Shown piece by piece: positions 8,905 to 17,806 of a stretch of DNA of 64,000 nt. Source of the stretch: Tabrizicola aquatica (GTDB lineage Bacteria; Pseudomonadota; Alphaproteobacteria; Rhodobacterales; Rhodobacteraceae); contig NZ_PJON01000003.1 of NCBI RefSeq assembly GCF_002900975.1, positions 472,470 through 536,469 on the forward strand, written 5' to 3'. The position numbers were made by a program, and so were the translations under genes. The stretch's first letter is position 1; each line of letters begins with the position of its first letter. The notes under the pieces are model-generated. The model was not told the DNA's origin. It ran no database searches and was given only the letters and a program-made list of their open reading frames with translations.

Positions 8905-9036
8905 TTCGACTGGTCCTCTTGTCGGCATTTGCGGAGGGATCTGGTGGACACGATTACGAAACAATTCACTCTACAGGATCAAGAAAGCCGTGGCGAAGTG
9001 GCACGATTAAGGCAATTCGGTGGATTCACTGTCGCA

Positions 9037-9056
9037 AATCGCAATGCAATGCGATT
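9037..9056. promoter_or_regulatory. 7-bp inverted repeat in the intergenic region before LysM protein 1
   Basis: AATCGCA and TGCGATT flank ATGCAA in the 244-base gap between the two LysM protein genes, about 135 bases upstream of the start at 8904. The surrounding sequence is AT-richer than its neighbours, so a promoter and operator here would give the second binding protein its own control. The regulator is unknown. Confidence 0.4.
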
Positions 9057-9087
9057 GTGATGTGGCGAATTGGTCCGATAGATGAGA

Positions 9088-9116
9088 CGGGCCAGCTGCA
9101 ATTGCGCTGTGGCCCG
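9088..9116 (-). terminator. Hairpin after LysM protein 2
   Basis: CGGGCCA and TGGCCCG pair across a 15-base interior, 33 bases past the stop of the gene at 9149. There is no clear T-run, so it may be a pause or processing site rather than a full terminator. Confidence 0.3.
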
Positions 9117-9148
9117 CTCGGGCTTCTGCGTTGCGGCGGCTGGCCTGG

Positions 9149-10261
9149 TCACTGGTCCCGCATGTCGCGGGTCAGCGCGGTCGAGACGATCTCGTACCAT
9201 TCGCCGGATTCGTACATCTCGACGATGCCCTCATCCAGTTTCGCCAACATCCCCACGGCCCGCTGGTTCGACTTGTGCGCGATGACATGCAGGCTAGTCA
9301 GATTCGCAAGATGCGGATTTTGTTCGACAAGTTTCACGACGCCAAGCTGCGCGATCAGCGAATCGCCGACCTTGGCGTCGATCGAGACGAGATCGACCTG
9401 TCCGGCAACCAGCGCCTCGAAGCAGTCGATCGACCGCTCGGGGCGGGTCAGCTGAATCTGGTCGGTGGTCAGCCCATTGGCTTCGAGCAGGCTGGAGGTA
9501 TAGCCCTCGGGCCGGCAAATCCGCTTGCCCAGCAGGTCGGAGTACTTGGTCGCAGCGATCAATTCGCTGTCGCGCAGTGCGAAAAAGCCGTCGACGATTT
9601 CCACGAAAGGCGCCGAGAACTCGAAATTCTCGCAGCGGGACAAATCGCTTGCGGTCAGAGTGGCTGGAGTTTCGCAATCCGGGCGAATCCAGGGGAAGCT
9701 CAGATCATAGGCCAGCGAGGGCAAAAGCGCATCCAGATGTGCCTGCCAGTCGTTGACGAACGTCATGTTGTAGGGCAGGCCCGGGTCGGCGCGGAACATG
9801 GCCATCTCGACCAGCTGGGTGAACATGCCGCCGCCGGGCAGGGCTTCGTCGACATAGGGCGCGAAGTTGTTGCCGGTGACAATGCGCACGGCCATCTGCG
9901 GTTCGGCGGCAGGGGCGGGGGCGGTTGGTTCGGGGGCCGTAGCGACGGCCTCGGCGGCGGCTGGCTCGGCGGCTACCGACTGGACGACTGCCGGGGCTGC
10001 GGCTTCTGCGGTCTGGCCGTCGGCGCAGGGCAGGCGCAGTTCCATGCCGATCTCGATATGGTCGGCCTTCGGGCCGATCTTGTCGACGTTGGCCTCGTAG
10101 ATCAGGCGGTACAGGTCGGCGTCGCCGTAAGCGTCACGCGCGATGTAGCGCAGGTTGTCGCCGGCGGTGACGACATGCACGCCGCAGTCCTGCGCCAGCG
10201 CCGATCCGCCGGTCAAGGTCAGCGCCGTGCACCCCAGGGCCAGCATCTTTGCGGTATTCAT
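9149..10261 (-). CDS. Secreted LysM plus solute-binding (SBP_bac_3-like) protein 2
   Basis: 370 residues from the ATG at 10261, preceded by AAGGAG. Signal peptide MLALGCTALTLTGGSALA; LysM domain (VVTAGDNLRYIARDAYGDA ... IEIGMELRLPC); an Ala/Pro/Glu-rich linker of about 40 residues; then a binding domain (NNFAPYVDEALPGGGMF ... ICRPEGYTSSLLEANG ... GEWYEIV). The domain order and several motifs match the protein at 7810-8904, so this is an ancient tandem duplication. It follows the kinase gene and a 54-residue ORF in the same direction, which suggests one operon. The ligand is unknown. Confidence 0.8.
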   Translation of the reverse strand: MNTAKMLALGCTALTLTGGSALAQDCGVHVVTAGDNLRYIARDAYGDADLYRLIYEANVDKIGPKADHIEIGMELRLPCADGQTAEAAAPAVVQSVAAEPAAAEAVATAPEPTAPAPAAEPQMAVRIVTGNNFAPYVDEALPGGGMFTQLVEMAMFRADPGLPYNMTFVNDWQAHLDALLPSLAYDLSFPWIRPDCETPATLTASDLSRCENFEFSAPFVEIVDGFFALRDSELIAATKYSDLLGKRICRPEGYTSSLLEANGLTTDQIQLTRPERSIDCFEALVAGQVDLVSIDAKVGDSLIAQLGVVKLVEQNPHLANLTSLHVIAHKSNQRAVGMLAKLDEGIVEMYESGEWYEIVSTALTRDMRDQ

Positions 10262-10329
10262 GGCAGAGTCTACTCCTTGCGGCTGTCGCATCGGGCCGTC
10301 AATTCGGCGGGAGGGTCGGGTGCGCGCGG

Positions 10330-10494
10330 TCAGCGCGCCCCCTCTTGCGTGCTGCGGGCCAAGCGAAGCACCGCGCGGTCAAGGGCGGCGACCAGATCGT
10401 CCAGCGCGTGGGCGGACGGCAGGTCGGCGGGTTCGTCCAGTTCGATCGTGACCGGGGCAGGGTCGGCGGCACGGCGGGGCTTGCGCGACAGCAT
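10330..10494 (-). CDS. Small hypothetical protein, 54 residues
   Basis: ATG at 10494, eight bases past the kinase stop, with a GTGAGGCG ribosome site; stop TGA at 10330-10332. The product starts MLSRKPRRAADPAPVTIELD, then continues acidic and leucine/alanine-rich in an amphipathic-looking stretch (ALDDLVAALDRAVLRLARS). There is no signal peptide or membrane segment. Position and ribosome site favour a real cotranscribed gene. The family is not recognised, and a chance ORF cannot be excluded in GC-rich DNA. Confidence 0.5.
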   Translation of the reverse strand: MLSRKPRRAADPAPVTIELDEPADLPSAHALDDLVAALDRAVLRLARSTQEGAR

Positions 10495-10502
10495 CGGACG
10501 CC

Positions 10503-12728
10503 TCACCGTTCCACGGCCAGACGCATCGACGCGCCGGCGACCTGGTTGTTGCGCACGACCGACAGGGTCACCACCGCTTCGCCCTTGTCGGTCAGGGCCT
10601 TCAGCATGGCATCCAGCGAGCCGGACTGGTCCAGAAGCATGTCGGTGGACTTTTCACGGAACAGCACGTCGCCAGGTTGCAGGTCGGTCTCGGACGGACG
10701 CTCGACCGACGTGACGACGGTTTTCCAGCCGTCCTCAAGATGCGAGATCGCGAAGCTGACGCCGTTGGCCAGGCTGACCAGCCGCACGGCGGTCACGGTC
10801 AAAAGGCCGGTCTGGCGGTCGGCCCCGGGGGCGGCATAGTCCACCACGACGCGGGCGCGGCCATCGGGGTCGACGTGCAGCGAGTTCAGGACTGCACCGG
10901 CGAAGTCGCTGCTGTCGCTGATCGGAACGCCGTTCACCGCATAAAGCCGGGTGCCGGGCAGGATCCAAGGGCCGGCCAGGTCGATGTCAACGCCGCGCTC
11001 CAGCCGTGAGATCACGGCCACACGCTCGTTGCCCACGATGCGGCTGTTGGTGTCGAAGGGCATCTGCACATCCCAGACCGAGAACACGACCTGGTTCGGC
11101 AGCGGCGCGCCTTCGGGCGCGGCCAGCGGTTCGGCGGCGGCTTCCGGGGCAAGCTCGGCCTCAAGGGCTGCGGCTTCGTCCAGGGTGACTCCGCCGGCTT
11201 CGGCCAGAAGCTGGGTCTCAGCCTCGCCCAGGGCGGGCGCCTCGACGGGGGCGGGGGCTTCGGCTGTGGCGGCGGGGGCAGCGGCGGCGGCTTCCGGCGC
11301 GGCAGCGGCGGTTTCCGTTGCAGCAGGCTCGGCCGCCGGCTGGGCAGCCGGGGCGGCAGGCTCGGGTGCAGGCGCGGCACTGACTGCAGCGGCCTGGGTG
11401 GCGGCGGCTTGCGCCGTGGCGGCATCCGTCGCCGTCGCCGAGGCCGGAGCGCTGGCCGCAACGGTTGCGGCTGGCGCAGCGGCGGGATCGTCGCCGCCAA
11501 GGAACAGGATATAGGCGCCCAGCATCACGACCAGCGCCACCGAGACACCGGCGACAACCTGCACCGGGCTGCTACCGGCCTTGGCGGGCGCAGCGGCGAC
11601 CGGAGCGGCGGTCGGGCGGACCGAGACCTGGCGCGGCAGGCTGGGCGGGGTGCCAAAGCTCTCGACCGGCGGCTGGGCGGCAACCGCCTTCGGCTCTGCC
11701 GTGGCGGGGGTGGTGTCGCCGTCCTGCCCGAAGTCGACCACCATCCGGTGCACCGCATCCGCCGTCGGATCGCGCGGCGCGGGTTGGGCGGCCGGGACCG
11801 CGCGGCGGAACATCAACAGCCATTCCTTGGCCGATTGCACCCGCTGCTTTGGCAGCGTGTTCAGCGCGCGGTCAATCGCCTCCAGGAAGCCGGGCGGATA
11901 CCCCTGGAACCGACCGGCGAGTGCCAGGTAGGGATCGGGCTTTTCATCCGCCAGCGCCGCCAGACGGGCCTGCCCGTTCACCGGCGCCTCGCCCGAGATC
12001 AGGTGGTACAGCGTCGCGCCAAGCGCATAAAGATCGCTCCACGGGCCCTGCTCGGACCCGGCGATATAGAATTCCTGCGGCGAGTAGCCGTCCTTGACCA
12101 CGCGCAGCGCCGACATGGCGCGGCTTTTCTGGCTGGCCTGTTCCCGCGCGGCGCCGAAGTCGATCAGCACCGGCTCTCCGCCCTTGGACAAAAGCACGTT
12201 GTCGGGCGAGATGTCGCGGTGCAGCATGTCCTTTTCATGGACAAAGCCGATGGCGGTCAGCAGCTTTTCGGTAATGACGACGATCTCGGACGGCGAGGGG
12301 ACCGGACCGTAGCCGTCGATGATCTGCTGGAGGTCCATCCCGTCGATGTAATCGATCGCCATATAGGCGGTGCCGTTATCCTCGAACACCTGGTGGACGG
12401 CGACGATGTTCGGGTGGACGATCTTGGCCAGATTGCGCGCCTCTTTGACGAACAACTGCACGACCGACCGCAACTCGGCCGTATGCGCACGGGACCGGGC
12501 CGCGACCAAGGCCTTCGAGCGGCGGCAGAAGGCGGCCGGGAAACATTCCTTGATCACCACGTCGCGATCCAGGCTGTCCTTGGCCAGATAGGTGATCCCG
12601 AACCCGCCGCTGTTAAGGAAGCGGGTGATCGTGTACTGGCCCTTCAGTAGCTTGGTGCCGGGCTGCAACTCGTCGACGAGGTCCTCAAGCTCCGGTTTCG
12701 GAGCCTCGACAGCTTTTGGCTGCTGCAT
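10503..12728 (-). CDS. Membrane Ser/Thr protein kinase with periplasmic PDZ-like tail
   Basis: 741 residues. The Hanks-type kinase domain spans about 30-310: glycine loop NSGGFGITYLA (39-49), lysine in DVVIKE (60), catalytic HRDISPDN (170-177) and DFG (190-192), with APE-like PQEF near 217. A Pro/Ala linker leads to one membrane helix at about 391-410, then a long Ala/Pro/Glu linker to about 560. The C-terminal domain has two PDZ-like stretches (GTRLYAVNGVPISD; LQPGDVLFREKS). The kinase should face the cytosol and the tail the periplasm. Downstream lie the 54-residue ORF and two secreted LysM proteins, possible partners of the tail. Confidence 0.88.
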   Translation of the reverse strand: MQQPKAVEAPKPELEDLVDELQPGTKLLKGQYTITRFLNSGGFGITYLAKDSLDRDVVIKECFPAAFCRRSKALVAARSRAHTAELRSVVQLFVKEARNLAKIVHPNIVAVHQVFEDNGTAYMAIDYIDGMDLQQIIDGYGPVPSPSEIVVITEKLLTAIGFVHEKDMLHRDISPDNVLLSKGGEPVLIDFGAAREQASQKSRAMSALRVVKDGYSPQEFYIAGSEQGPWSDLYALGATLYHLISGEAPVNGQARLAALADEKPDPYLALAGRFQGYPPGFLEAIDRALNTLPKQRVQSAKEWLLMFRRAVPAAQPAPRDPTADAVHRMVVDFGQDGDTTPATAEPKAVAAQPPVESFGTPPSLPRQVSVRPTAAPVAAAPAKAGSSPVQVVAGVSVALVVMLGAYILFLGGDDPAAAPAATVAASAPASATATDAATAQAAATQAAAVSAAPAPEPAAPAAQPAAEPAATETAAAAPEAAAAAPAATAEAPAPVEAPALGEAETQLLAEAGGVTLDEAAALEAELAPEAAAEPLAAPEGAPLPNQVVFSVWDVQMPFDTNSRIVGNERVAVISRLERGVDIDLAGPWILPGTRLYAVNGVPISDSSDFAGAVLNSLHVDPDGRARVVVDYAAPGADRQTGLLTVTAVRLVSLANGVSFAISHLEDGWKTVVTSVERPSETDLQPGDVLFREKSTDMLLDQSGSLDAMLKALTDKGEAVVTLSVVRNNQVAGASMRLAVER

Positions 12729-13028
12729 GTTGTTCCCCTTTCAGCGACGTTTCAAAACCCGAAAAAGCGCCGAACTCTCGGGGCATTGCACCCGGTCGGC
12801 AGGCAATCGTCCACGCAAGCGCACCAATACACAGGGCGATCGTAGGTTGTGGAACGGGGCGAAAATGGGGCGGTGCGGTGGAATCTTGAAGGTTGCCGGC
12901 CGGTTGGCCCGGATTGTTCCGGGTTTGGCCGGGAATGCCGGCAGAACGGGCAGGGCTTTGCGCGGTGGGGACGACCGGCCAAGGCGATTCCCGCCTTGGG
13001 TCAGCATTTCCCGGGGGGCGACAATCCG
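12729..13028. other. 300-base intergenic region upstream of the kinase gene
   Basis: No open frame here has a convincing start and family. It should hold the kinase promoter near 12740-12860; no clear sigma-70 boxes are seen. Near 12979-12999, CCAAGGCG and CGCCTTGG form an 8-bp hairpin with a 5-base loop, 30 bases past the stop of the deaminase gene. It is a likely but T-poor transcription end. Confidence 0.4.
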
Positions 13029-14297
13029 TTAACCCAGGCGCCGGCGCACCGTTTGCGGTCGTCCCGGCAGCGCCAGCTGCGCACCATTGCGCTGCCGCTG
13101 GGCCACCAGTTTGCCCTTGGAGACTACGGCCAGCCGGTCCGGCCGCAGGCGCAGGGCCTCGACCGGGGTGCCAGCGTCCAGGACCACCAGGCTGGCGATG
13201 CAGCCGGGGCGCAGGCCATAGTCGGCCAGACCCATGATCCGGGCATTGGTCTCGGTCACCATGGTGAAGCAGCGCGCCATTTCCGCCGGGTGGGTCATCT
13301 GCGCGACATGCAGGCCCATGAAGGCCACGTCCAGCATGTCTGCGGTGCCAAGGCTGTACCAGGGGTCCAGCACGCAGTCCTGCCCCCAGCCGACAGGGAT
13401 GCCCATCGCCTGCATTTCCTTCACCCGGGTAAGGCCCCGCCGCTTGGGATAGGTATCGTGGCGGCCCTGCAGGGTGATGTTGATCAGCGGGTTCGGGATC
13501 GCGGTCATGCCTGACTCGGCGATCAGCGGCAGCAGTTTGGACACATAGTAGTTGTCCATCGAGTGCATGCTGGTCAGGTGGCTGCCCGCCGCGCGTCCGC
13601 CGAGCCCGTGCCGCGTCACCTCGCGCGCCATGGTTTCGACGTGGCGCGACATCGGATCGTCGGTCTCGTCGCAATGGACGTCCCACATCAGCCCGCGTTC
13701 CGCCGCGATACGGGCCAGGTCGCGAAGGCTTTCCGCCCCTTCCTCCATCGTGCGTTCGAAATGCGGGATGCCGCCCACCACATCCACGCCCATGTCCAGC
13801 GCGCGCAGCACGTTCTGTCGTCCGGTCTTGGTCCGGTAAAGCCCGTCCTGCGGGAAGGCGACCAGCTGCAAGTCCAGATACGGGGCCACGCGGGCCTTCA
13901 CCTCCAGCATCGCCTCGACCCCGCGCAGGTGGTCGGGCGTGGTGTCGACATGGGTGCGTATGGCGAGCAACCCCATGCTGACCGCCCAGTCGCAATAGGT
14001 GACGGCGCGGTCGATCATCTCTTCTACCGTCGCGATCTCGCGCAGTTCGCCCCAGAGGCTGATCCCCTCCAGCAGCGTGCCCGAGGCGTTCACCCGTGGC
14101 AGGCCATAGCTCAGCGTCGCATCCATGTGGAAATGCGGATCGACGAAAGGCGGGGCCACAAGGTCGCCGGTCGCGTCGATCACCCTTGCGGCTTCGGCCT
14201 CCAGCCGGCCCACGGCGGCGATCCGGTCGCCGGTGATGCCGATATCGGCCACCGTCCCATCGGGCAGCGTGCCGCCCTTGACCAGAAGATCGAACAT
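13029..14297 (-). CDS. Cytosine-deaminase-like amidohydrolase
   Basis: 422 residues, metal-dependent amidohydrolase of the CodA type. Metal ligands are visible as PHFHMD (near residue 56), HCDET (near 215) and a late WGQDCVLDPW, the Asp-containing strand of cytosine deaminases. It starts with ATG overlapping the stop of the permease gene (TGATG), so it is the last gene of the BMP/ABC operon. That suggests it deaminates the imported base or a related heterocycle. Cytosine, isocytosine or creatinine-like substrates are possible; exact specificity is not readable. Confidence 0.82.
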   Translation of the reverse strand: MFDLLVKGGTLPDGTVADIGITGDRIAAVGRLEAEAARVIDATGDLVAPPFVDPHFHMDATLSYGLPRVNASGTLLEGISLWGELREIATVEEMIDRAVTYCDWAVSMGLLAIRTHVDTTPDHLRGVEAMLEVKARVAPYLDLQLVAFPQDGLYRTKTGRQNVLRALDMGVDVVGGIPHFERTMEEGAESLRDLARIAAERGLMWDVHCDETDDPMSRHVETMAREVTRHGLGGRAAGSHLTSMHSMDNYYVSKLLPLIAESGMTAIPNPLINITLQGRHDTYPKRRGLTRVKEMQAMGIPVGWGQDCVLDPWYSLGTADMLDVAFMGLHVAQMTHPAEMARCFTMVTETNARIMGLADYGLRPGCIASLVVLDAGTPVEALRLRPDRLAVVSKGKLVAQRQRNGAQLALPGRPQTVRRRLG

Positions 14298-15244
14298 CAG
14301 CGTTCCCCCTTGTTGTAGGGCACCATCAGGGCGGCCGGGACTTCGGCCCGGCGCGACATCAGGATTAGCGCCAGGATCGACAGGATGAAGGGCAGGGCGA
14401 GGAACAACTGATAAGGCAGGACCGCGCCCAGGTCCGTCTGCTGCAACCGGATCTGCAAGGCGTCAAAGGCGGCAAACAGGATCGCGCCGAGGACGGCCTT
14501 TCCCGGTTTCCACGCCCCGAACACCACCAGCGCCACGCAGATCCAGCCGCGGCCGTTCACCATCTCGAAGAAGAAGCTGGAGAAGGCCGACAGCGTCAGG
14601 AACGCACCCCCCACCGCCATCAGGCCCGATCCGACAATCACCGCGCCCATCCGCAAGCCGGTGACCGACAGCCCCTGCGCCTCGACCGCCGCCGGGTTTT
14701 CCCCAACCGCTCGCACGGCCAGTCCCAGCGGCGTGCGATAAAGCGTGAAGGCGACCAAGCCCGCCACCGCAAAGGCCGCCCAGGTCAGCGCCGTCTGCGA
14801 GAACAGCGCCTCGCCCAGCCAGGGCAGGTCGCCCAGGACCGGGATCTCCAGCGGCTGAAACGGCTCGATCTTTGGCGGGCTGGTCACTTCGGGCAGCATC
14901 AGGCGATAGGCGAACGAGGCCGAGGCCGTGGCAAACAGCGTCACCCCCAGCCCCACGACATGCTGCGACAGGCCGAAGGGCACCGTCAGGGTGGCGTGGA
15001 GAAGCCCGAACAGCATGCCCGCCCCCATCGCCACCGCGACCCCGCCCCAGAGCGGCATCCCCTGATAGACCGCCATCCAGCCGGTAAAGGCGCCGATGAC
15101 CATGATCCCCTCGATCCCCAGGTTCAGCACCCCGGCGCGCTCGCAGATCAACTCCCCCATCGTCGCCAGGATCAACGGCGAGGCGATGCGGATGACGGCG
15201 GCCCAGAAGCTGGCCGAGATCAGGATATCGACGATCTCGCTCAT
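14297..15244 (-). CDS. Nucleoside/base ABC transporter permease 2 (YufQ-like)
   Basis: 315 residues from the ATG at 15244, which overlaps the stop of permease 1 (ATGA). A much longer frame to 16036 in the same phase is antisense-like sequence over permease 1 and is not used. It is a BPD_transp_2 integral membrane protein with motifs PLILATMGELICERAGVLNLGIEG and GLAVRAVGENPAAVEAQG, the usual signatures of BMP-family importers for nucleosides or purines. It pairs with permease 1 to form the channel. Confidence 0.9.
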   Translation of the reverse strand: MSEIVDILISASFWAAVIRIASPLILATMGELICERAGVLNLGIEGIMVIGAFTGWMAVYQGMPLWGGVAVAMGAGMLFGLLHATLTVPFGLSQHVVGLGVTLFATASASFAYRLMLPEVTSPPKIEPFQPLEIPVLGDLPWLGEALFSQTALTWAAFAVAGLVAFTLYRTPLGLAVRAVGENPAAVEAQGLSVTGLRMGAVIVGSGLMAVGGAFLTLSAFSSFFFEMVNGRGWICVALVVFGAWKPGKAVLGAILFAAFDALQIRLQQTDLGAVLPYQLFLALPFILSILALILMSRRAEVPAALMVPYNKGER

Positions 15245-16284
15245 CCCCGCACCACCCGCACCTTGGTCAGAAGGATTGCCAGCACCATGAACAGAAGCGC
15301 CGTCGCCAGCAGCATGTCGGCGATATAGGTCGGCACCCCTGCCGCCCGGCTCATCGCGTCGGACCCCACGAAGATGCCGGCCACGAAGATCGCCGTCACG
15401 ACGACCCCCAAGGGATGCAGCAAGGCCAGCATCGCCACGATGATCCCGGTGTAACCAAAGCCGGGCGACAGGTCCGACGACAGATGCCCCTTCAGCCCCG
15501 CGACCTCGGACCACCCCGCCAGCGCGGCCAGGCCCCCGGACAATAGCGCCGTTTTTACCATGACCGCGTTCACCGGCATCCCGGCGAAGCGCGCCGCTTC
15601 CGGGTTCTGGCCCACGGCGCGGATCTCGAAGCCCAGCGTGGTTCGCGTCTGGATCACCCAGACGATAACCGCCGCGATGATCGCCAGCGCAAAGCCCCAG
15701 TGCAGGCGCAAGCCCTCGACGAGGCGGGGCAGGCGGGCCTCTGGGATCAGCGGAGTCGATTTCGGCCAGCCCATGCCCATCGGGTCCTTCATCGGGCCTT
15801 CCAGAAGGTAGCTGACGAACAGCAGCATGATGAAGTTCAGCAGGAGCGTGGTGACGACCTCGTCCACCCCCAGCCGCGTTTTCAGCAGGACCGGCCCCAG
15901 CAGCAGCGCCGCCCCGGCCAGCATTGCGGCCAGGGCGGACACTGGCAGGACCAAGGGGCTCCCCAGCGCCCCGGTCCCCAGCACGACGGCCATGATGGCC
16001 CCCGCGTATAGCTGCGCCTCGGCGCCGATGTTCCAAAGCTTCGCCCGGAAGGCGACGGCAATCGCCAGCCCGGTGAAGATCAGCGGCGTCGCGCGGTTCA
16101 AGGTCTCCAGGATCGCCAGCTTCGACCCCAGCGCGCCGGTGGCGATCTGGCCAAGGATCGCAAAGGGGTTCGCGCCGGCGACCAATGCCAGCAGCATCGC
16201 GACCCCCAGGGTGGCGACCAGCGCCAGCGCCGGCAGGCCCAGTCGGCGCGCGGGCGAGGGGTTGGCGATGGGTTCAAGCCGCAT
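15241..16284 (-). CDS. Nucleoside/base ABC transporter permease 1 (YufP-like)
   Basis: 347 residues, about 8-10 membrane segments. Motifs GLAIAVAFRAKLWNIGAEAQ and GFEIRAVGQNPEAARFAGM are the paralogous counterparts of those in permease 2, and EVVTTLLLNFIM is the typical helix of the YufP/RnsC group. It overlaps the ATPase gene by 11 bases. The family imports nucleosides or bases together with a BMP binding protein. Confidence 0.9.
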   Translation of the reverse strand: MRLEPIANPSPARRLGLPALALVATLGVAMLLALVAGANPFAILGQIATGALGSKLAILETLNRATPLIFTGLAIAVAFRAKLWNIGAEAQLYAGAIMAVVLGTGALGSPLVLPVSALAAMLAGAALLLGPVLLKTRLGVDEVVTTLLLNFIMLLFVSYLLEGPMKDPMGMGWPKSTPLIPEARLPRLVEGLRLHWGFALAIIAAVIVWVIQTRTTLGFEIRAVGQNPEAARFAGMPVNAVMVKTALLSGGLAALAGWSEVAGLKGHLSSDLSPGFGYTGIIVAMLALLHPLGVVVTAIFVAGIFVGSDAMSRAAGVPTYIADMLLATALLFMVLAILLTKVRVVRG

Positions 16285-17806
16285 CCGCGTCCCCGAACTT
16301 CTGGCCGGCCATCCATAGGCCCAACTCCGCCGCCGTCATCGTCCCCCGCGTGAACCCGGGCGACAACCGGCCTTGAGACATCACATGAATGACATCCGAC
16401 AGCCCCATGATTTCGTCCAGGTCTTCCGAGATCAGCAGCACCGCCGCCCCCCGGTCCCGCGCCGCGATCAGCTGCGATTGCACATAGGCAATCGCGCCCA
16501 CGTCCAGACCCCGCACCGGCTGGTTCGCCAGGATGACCTCGGGGCCTGGGGCCATCGCGCGGCCCAGGATCAGCTTCTGCATGTTCCCGCCCGAAAGCAG
16601 CCGTATGCGCGTATCCGGTCCCGGACAGCGCACGTCATAGCCCTTGATGATCCCTTCCGCGAAGGCCCGCGCCGCGCGCCAGTTCATCCAGCCGCGCCGG
16701 GAAAACCGGGTGCGATACCCCTCCAGCACCGCGTTCTCGGTCAGGTCGAAATCGGCGATGCTGCCCTGGTGGTGCCGGTCCTCGGGTATCCGCGCCACGC
16801 CCCGGGCCAAGGCTTCGCCCGGCGACCAGCGCGTGACTGGCGTGTCCTTCAGCACGATCCGCCCAGACGCCGGCAGGGCCAACCCGCCGACAATCTCGGC
16901 CAGCGCCGCCTGCCCGTTGCCCGAAACGCCGGCCAGCCCGGTGATCTGTCCCGCCCGCAAGTCCAGCGTCACCGCCTTCAATCCGGGGGCTGCCCCCCGG
17001 TCGGGCGTCGAGACCCCGTCCAACCGCATCAGCACCGGCCCGGCAACCCGAGCCTCGGCTCGGGGCAGGGACAGCTCTCCCCCCACCATCAGGGCCGCCA
17101 GCGCGCCCTTGTCGGTGGTCTGCGTATCCACCTCGCCCACCACGCGCCCATGCCGCAGCACCACGCAGCGGTCGGCGATGGCCATGACCTCGTGCAGCTT
17201 GTGGCTGATGAAGATCACCGACAGCCCCAGCGCCGTCGCCTTCCGCAGCGTGGCGAACAGCGCATCGGATTCCTGCGGCGTCAGCACCGCCGTCGGTTCG
17301 TCCAGGATCAGGATGCGGGCGTCGCGATACAGCGCCTTCAGGATCTCGACCCGCTGGCGTTCGCCAACCGACAGGCGGCCGACCTTGGCATCGGGATGCA
17401 CCGCCAGCCCAAAGTCGCGCGACAGGCGTTCCACCTTGTCCCGCGCCCCGCTGTGTGAGCGGGACCACAGCCCCTCGGTCCCCAGGCGGATGTTGTCCAG
17501 CACCGTCAGGTTGCCCGCCAGTGTGAAATGCTGGTGGACCATCCCCACCCCCGCCGCCAGGGCGGCACGCGGGTTGCCGGGTGGCAGGGGTTGGCCAAAC
17601 ACCTGAACCTCTCCCTCATCAGCCACATAGTGACCGAAAAGGATGTTCATCAGCGTCGTCTTGCCCGCGCCGTTCTCCCCCAGCAGCGCCACGACCTCGC
17701 CGCGCCGCAGGGTCAGCGAGACCGCGTCGTTGGCCTTCAGCGCGCCAAAGCTTTTCGAAATGCGGTCGAGGCGGAGGACGACCTCCGCCTCCTGTCCTGC
17801 GCTCAC
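16274..17806 (-). CDS. Nucleoside/base ABC transporter ATPase (two cassettes)
   Basis: 510 residues with two ABC domains in tandem. First domain: Walker A GENGAGKT, signature LSVGERQRVEILKAL, Walker B ILILDEPTAVLT. Second domain: degenerate Walker A (GVSGNGQAAL, without the usual Lys), signature LSGGNMQKLILGRAM and Walker B replaced by VILANQPVRGLD. This asymmetric pair is normal for the YufO/RbsA-like group. The start is GTG at 17806, overlapping the upstream stop (GTGA), which implies translational coupling to the binding-protein gene. Confidence 0.9.
   Translation of the reverse strand: MSAGQEAEVVLRLDRISKSFGALKANDAVSLTLRRGEVVALLGENGAGKTTLMNILFGHYVADEGEVQVFGQPLPPGNPRAALAAGVGMVHQHFTLAGNLTVLDNIRLGTEGLWSRSHSGARDKVERLSRDFGLAVHPDAKVGRLSVGERQRVEILKALYRDARILILDEPTAVLTPQESDALFATLRKATALGLSVIFISHKLHEVMAIADRCVVLRHGRVVGEVDTQTTDKGALAALMVGGELSLPRAEARVAGPVLMRLDGVSTPDRGAAPGLKAVTLDLRAGQITGLAGVSGNGQAALAEIVGGLALPASGRIVLKDTPVTRWSPGEALARGVARIPEDRHHQGSIADFDLTENAVLEGYRTRFSRRGWMNWRAARAFAEGIIKGYDVRCPGPDTRIRLLSGGNMQKLILGRAMAPGPEVILANQPVRGLDVGAIAYVQSQLIAARDRGAAVLLISEDLDEIMGLSDVIHVMSQGRLSPGFTRGTMTAAELGLWMAGQKFGDADAA

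Noticed and set aside
7810..12728. Kinase/LysM genes as part of a type VI secretion locus (PpkA-like)
   Set aside because: No tss genes are within the window, and the kinase tail is PDZ-like and not a forkhead or VWA type partner.
15245..16036. N-terminal extension of permease 2 to 16036
   Set aside because: It runs over the permease 1 gene in another frame and lacks membrane segments; the ATGA overlap at 15244 marks the real start.
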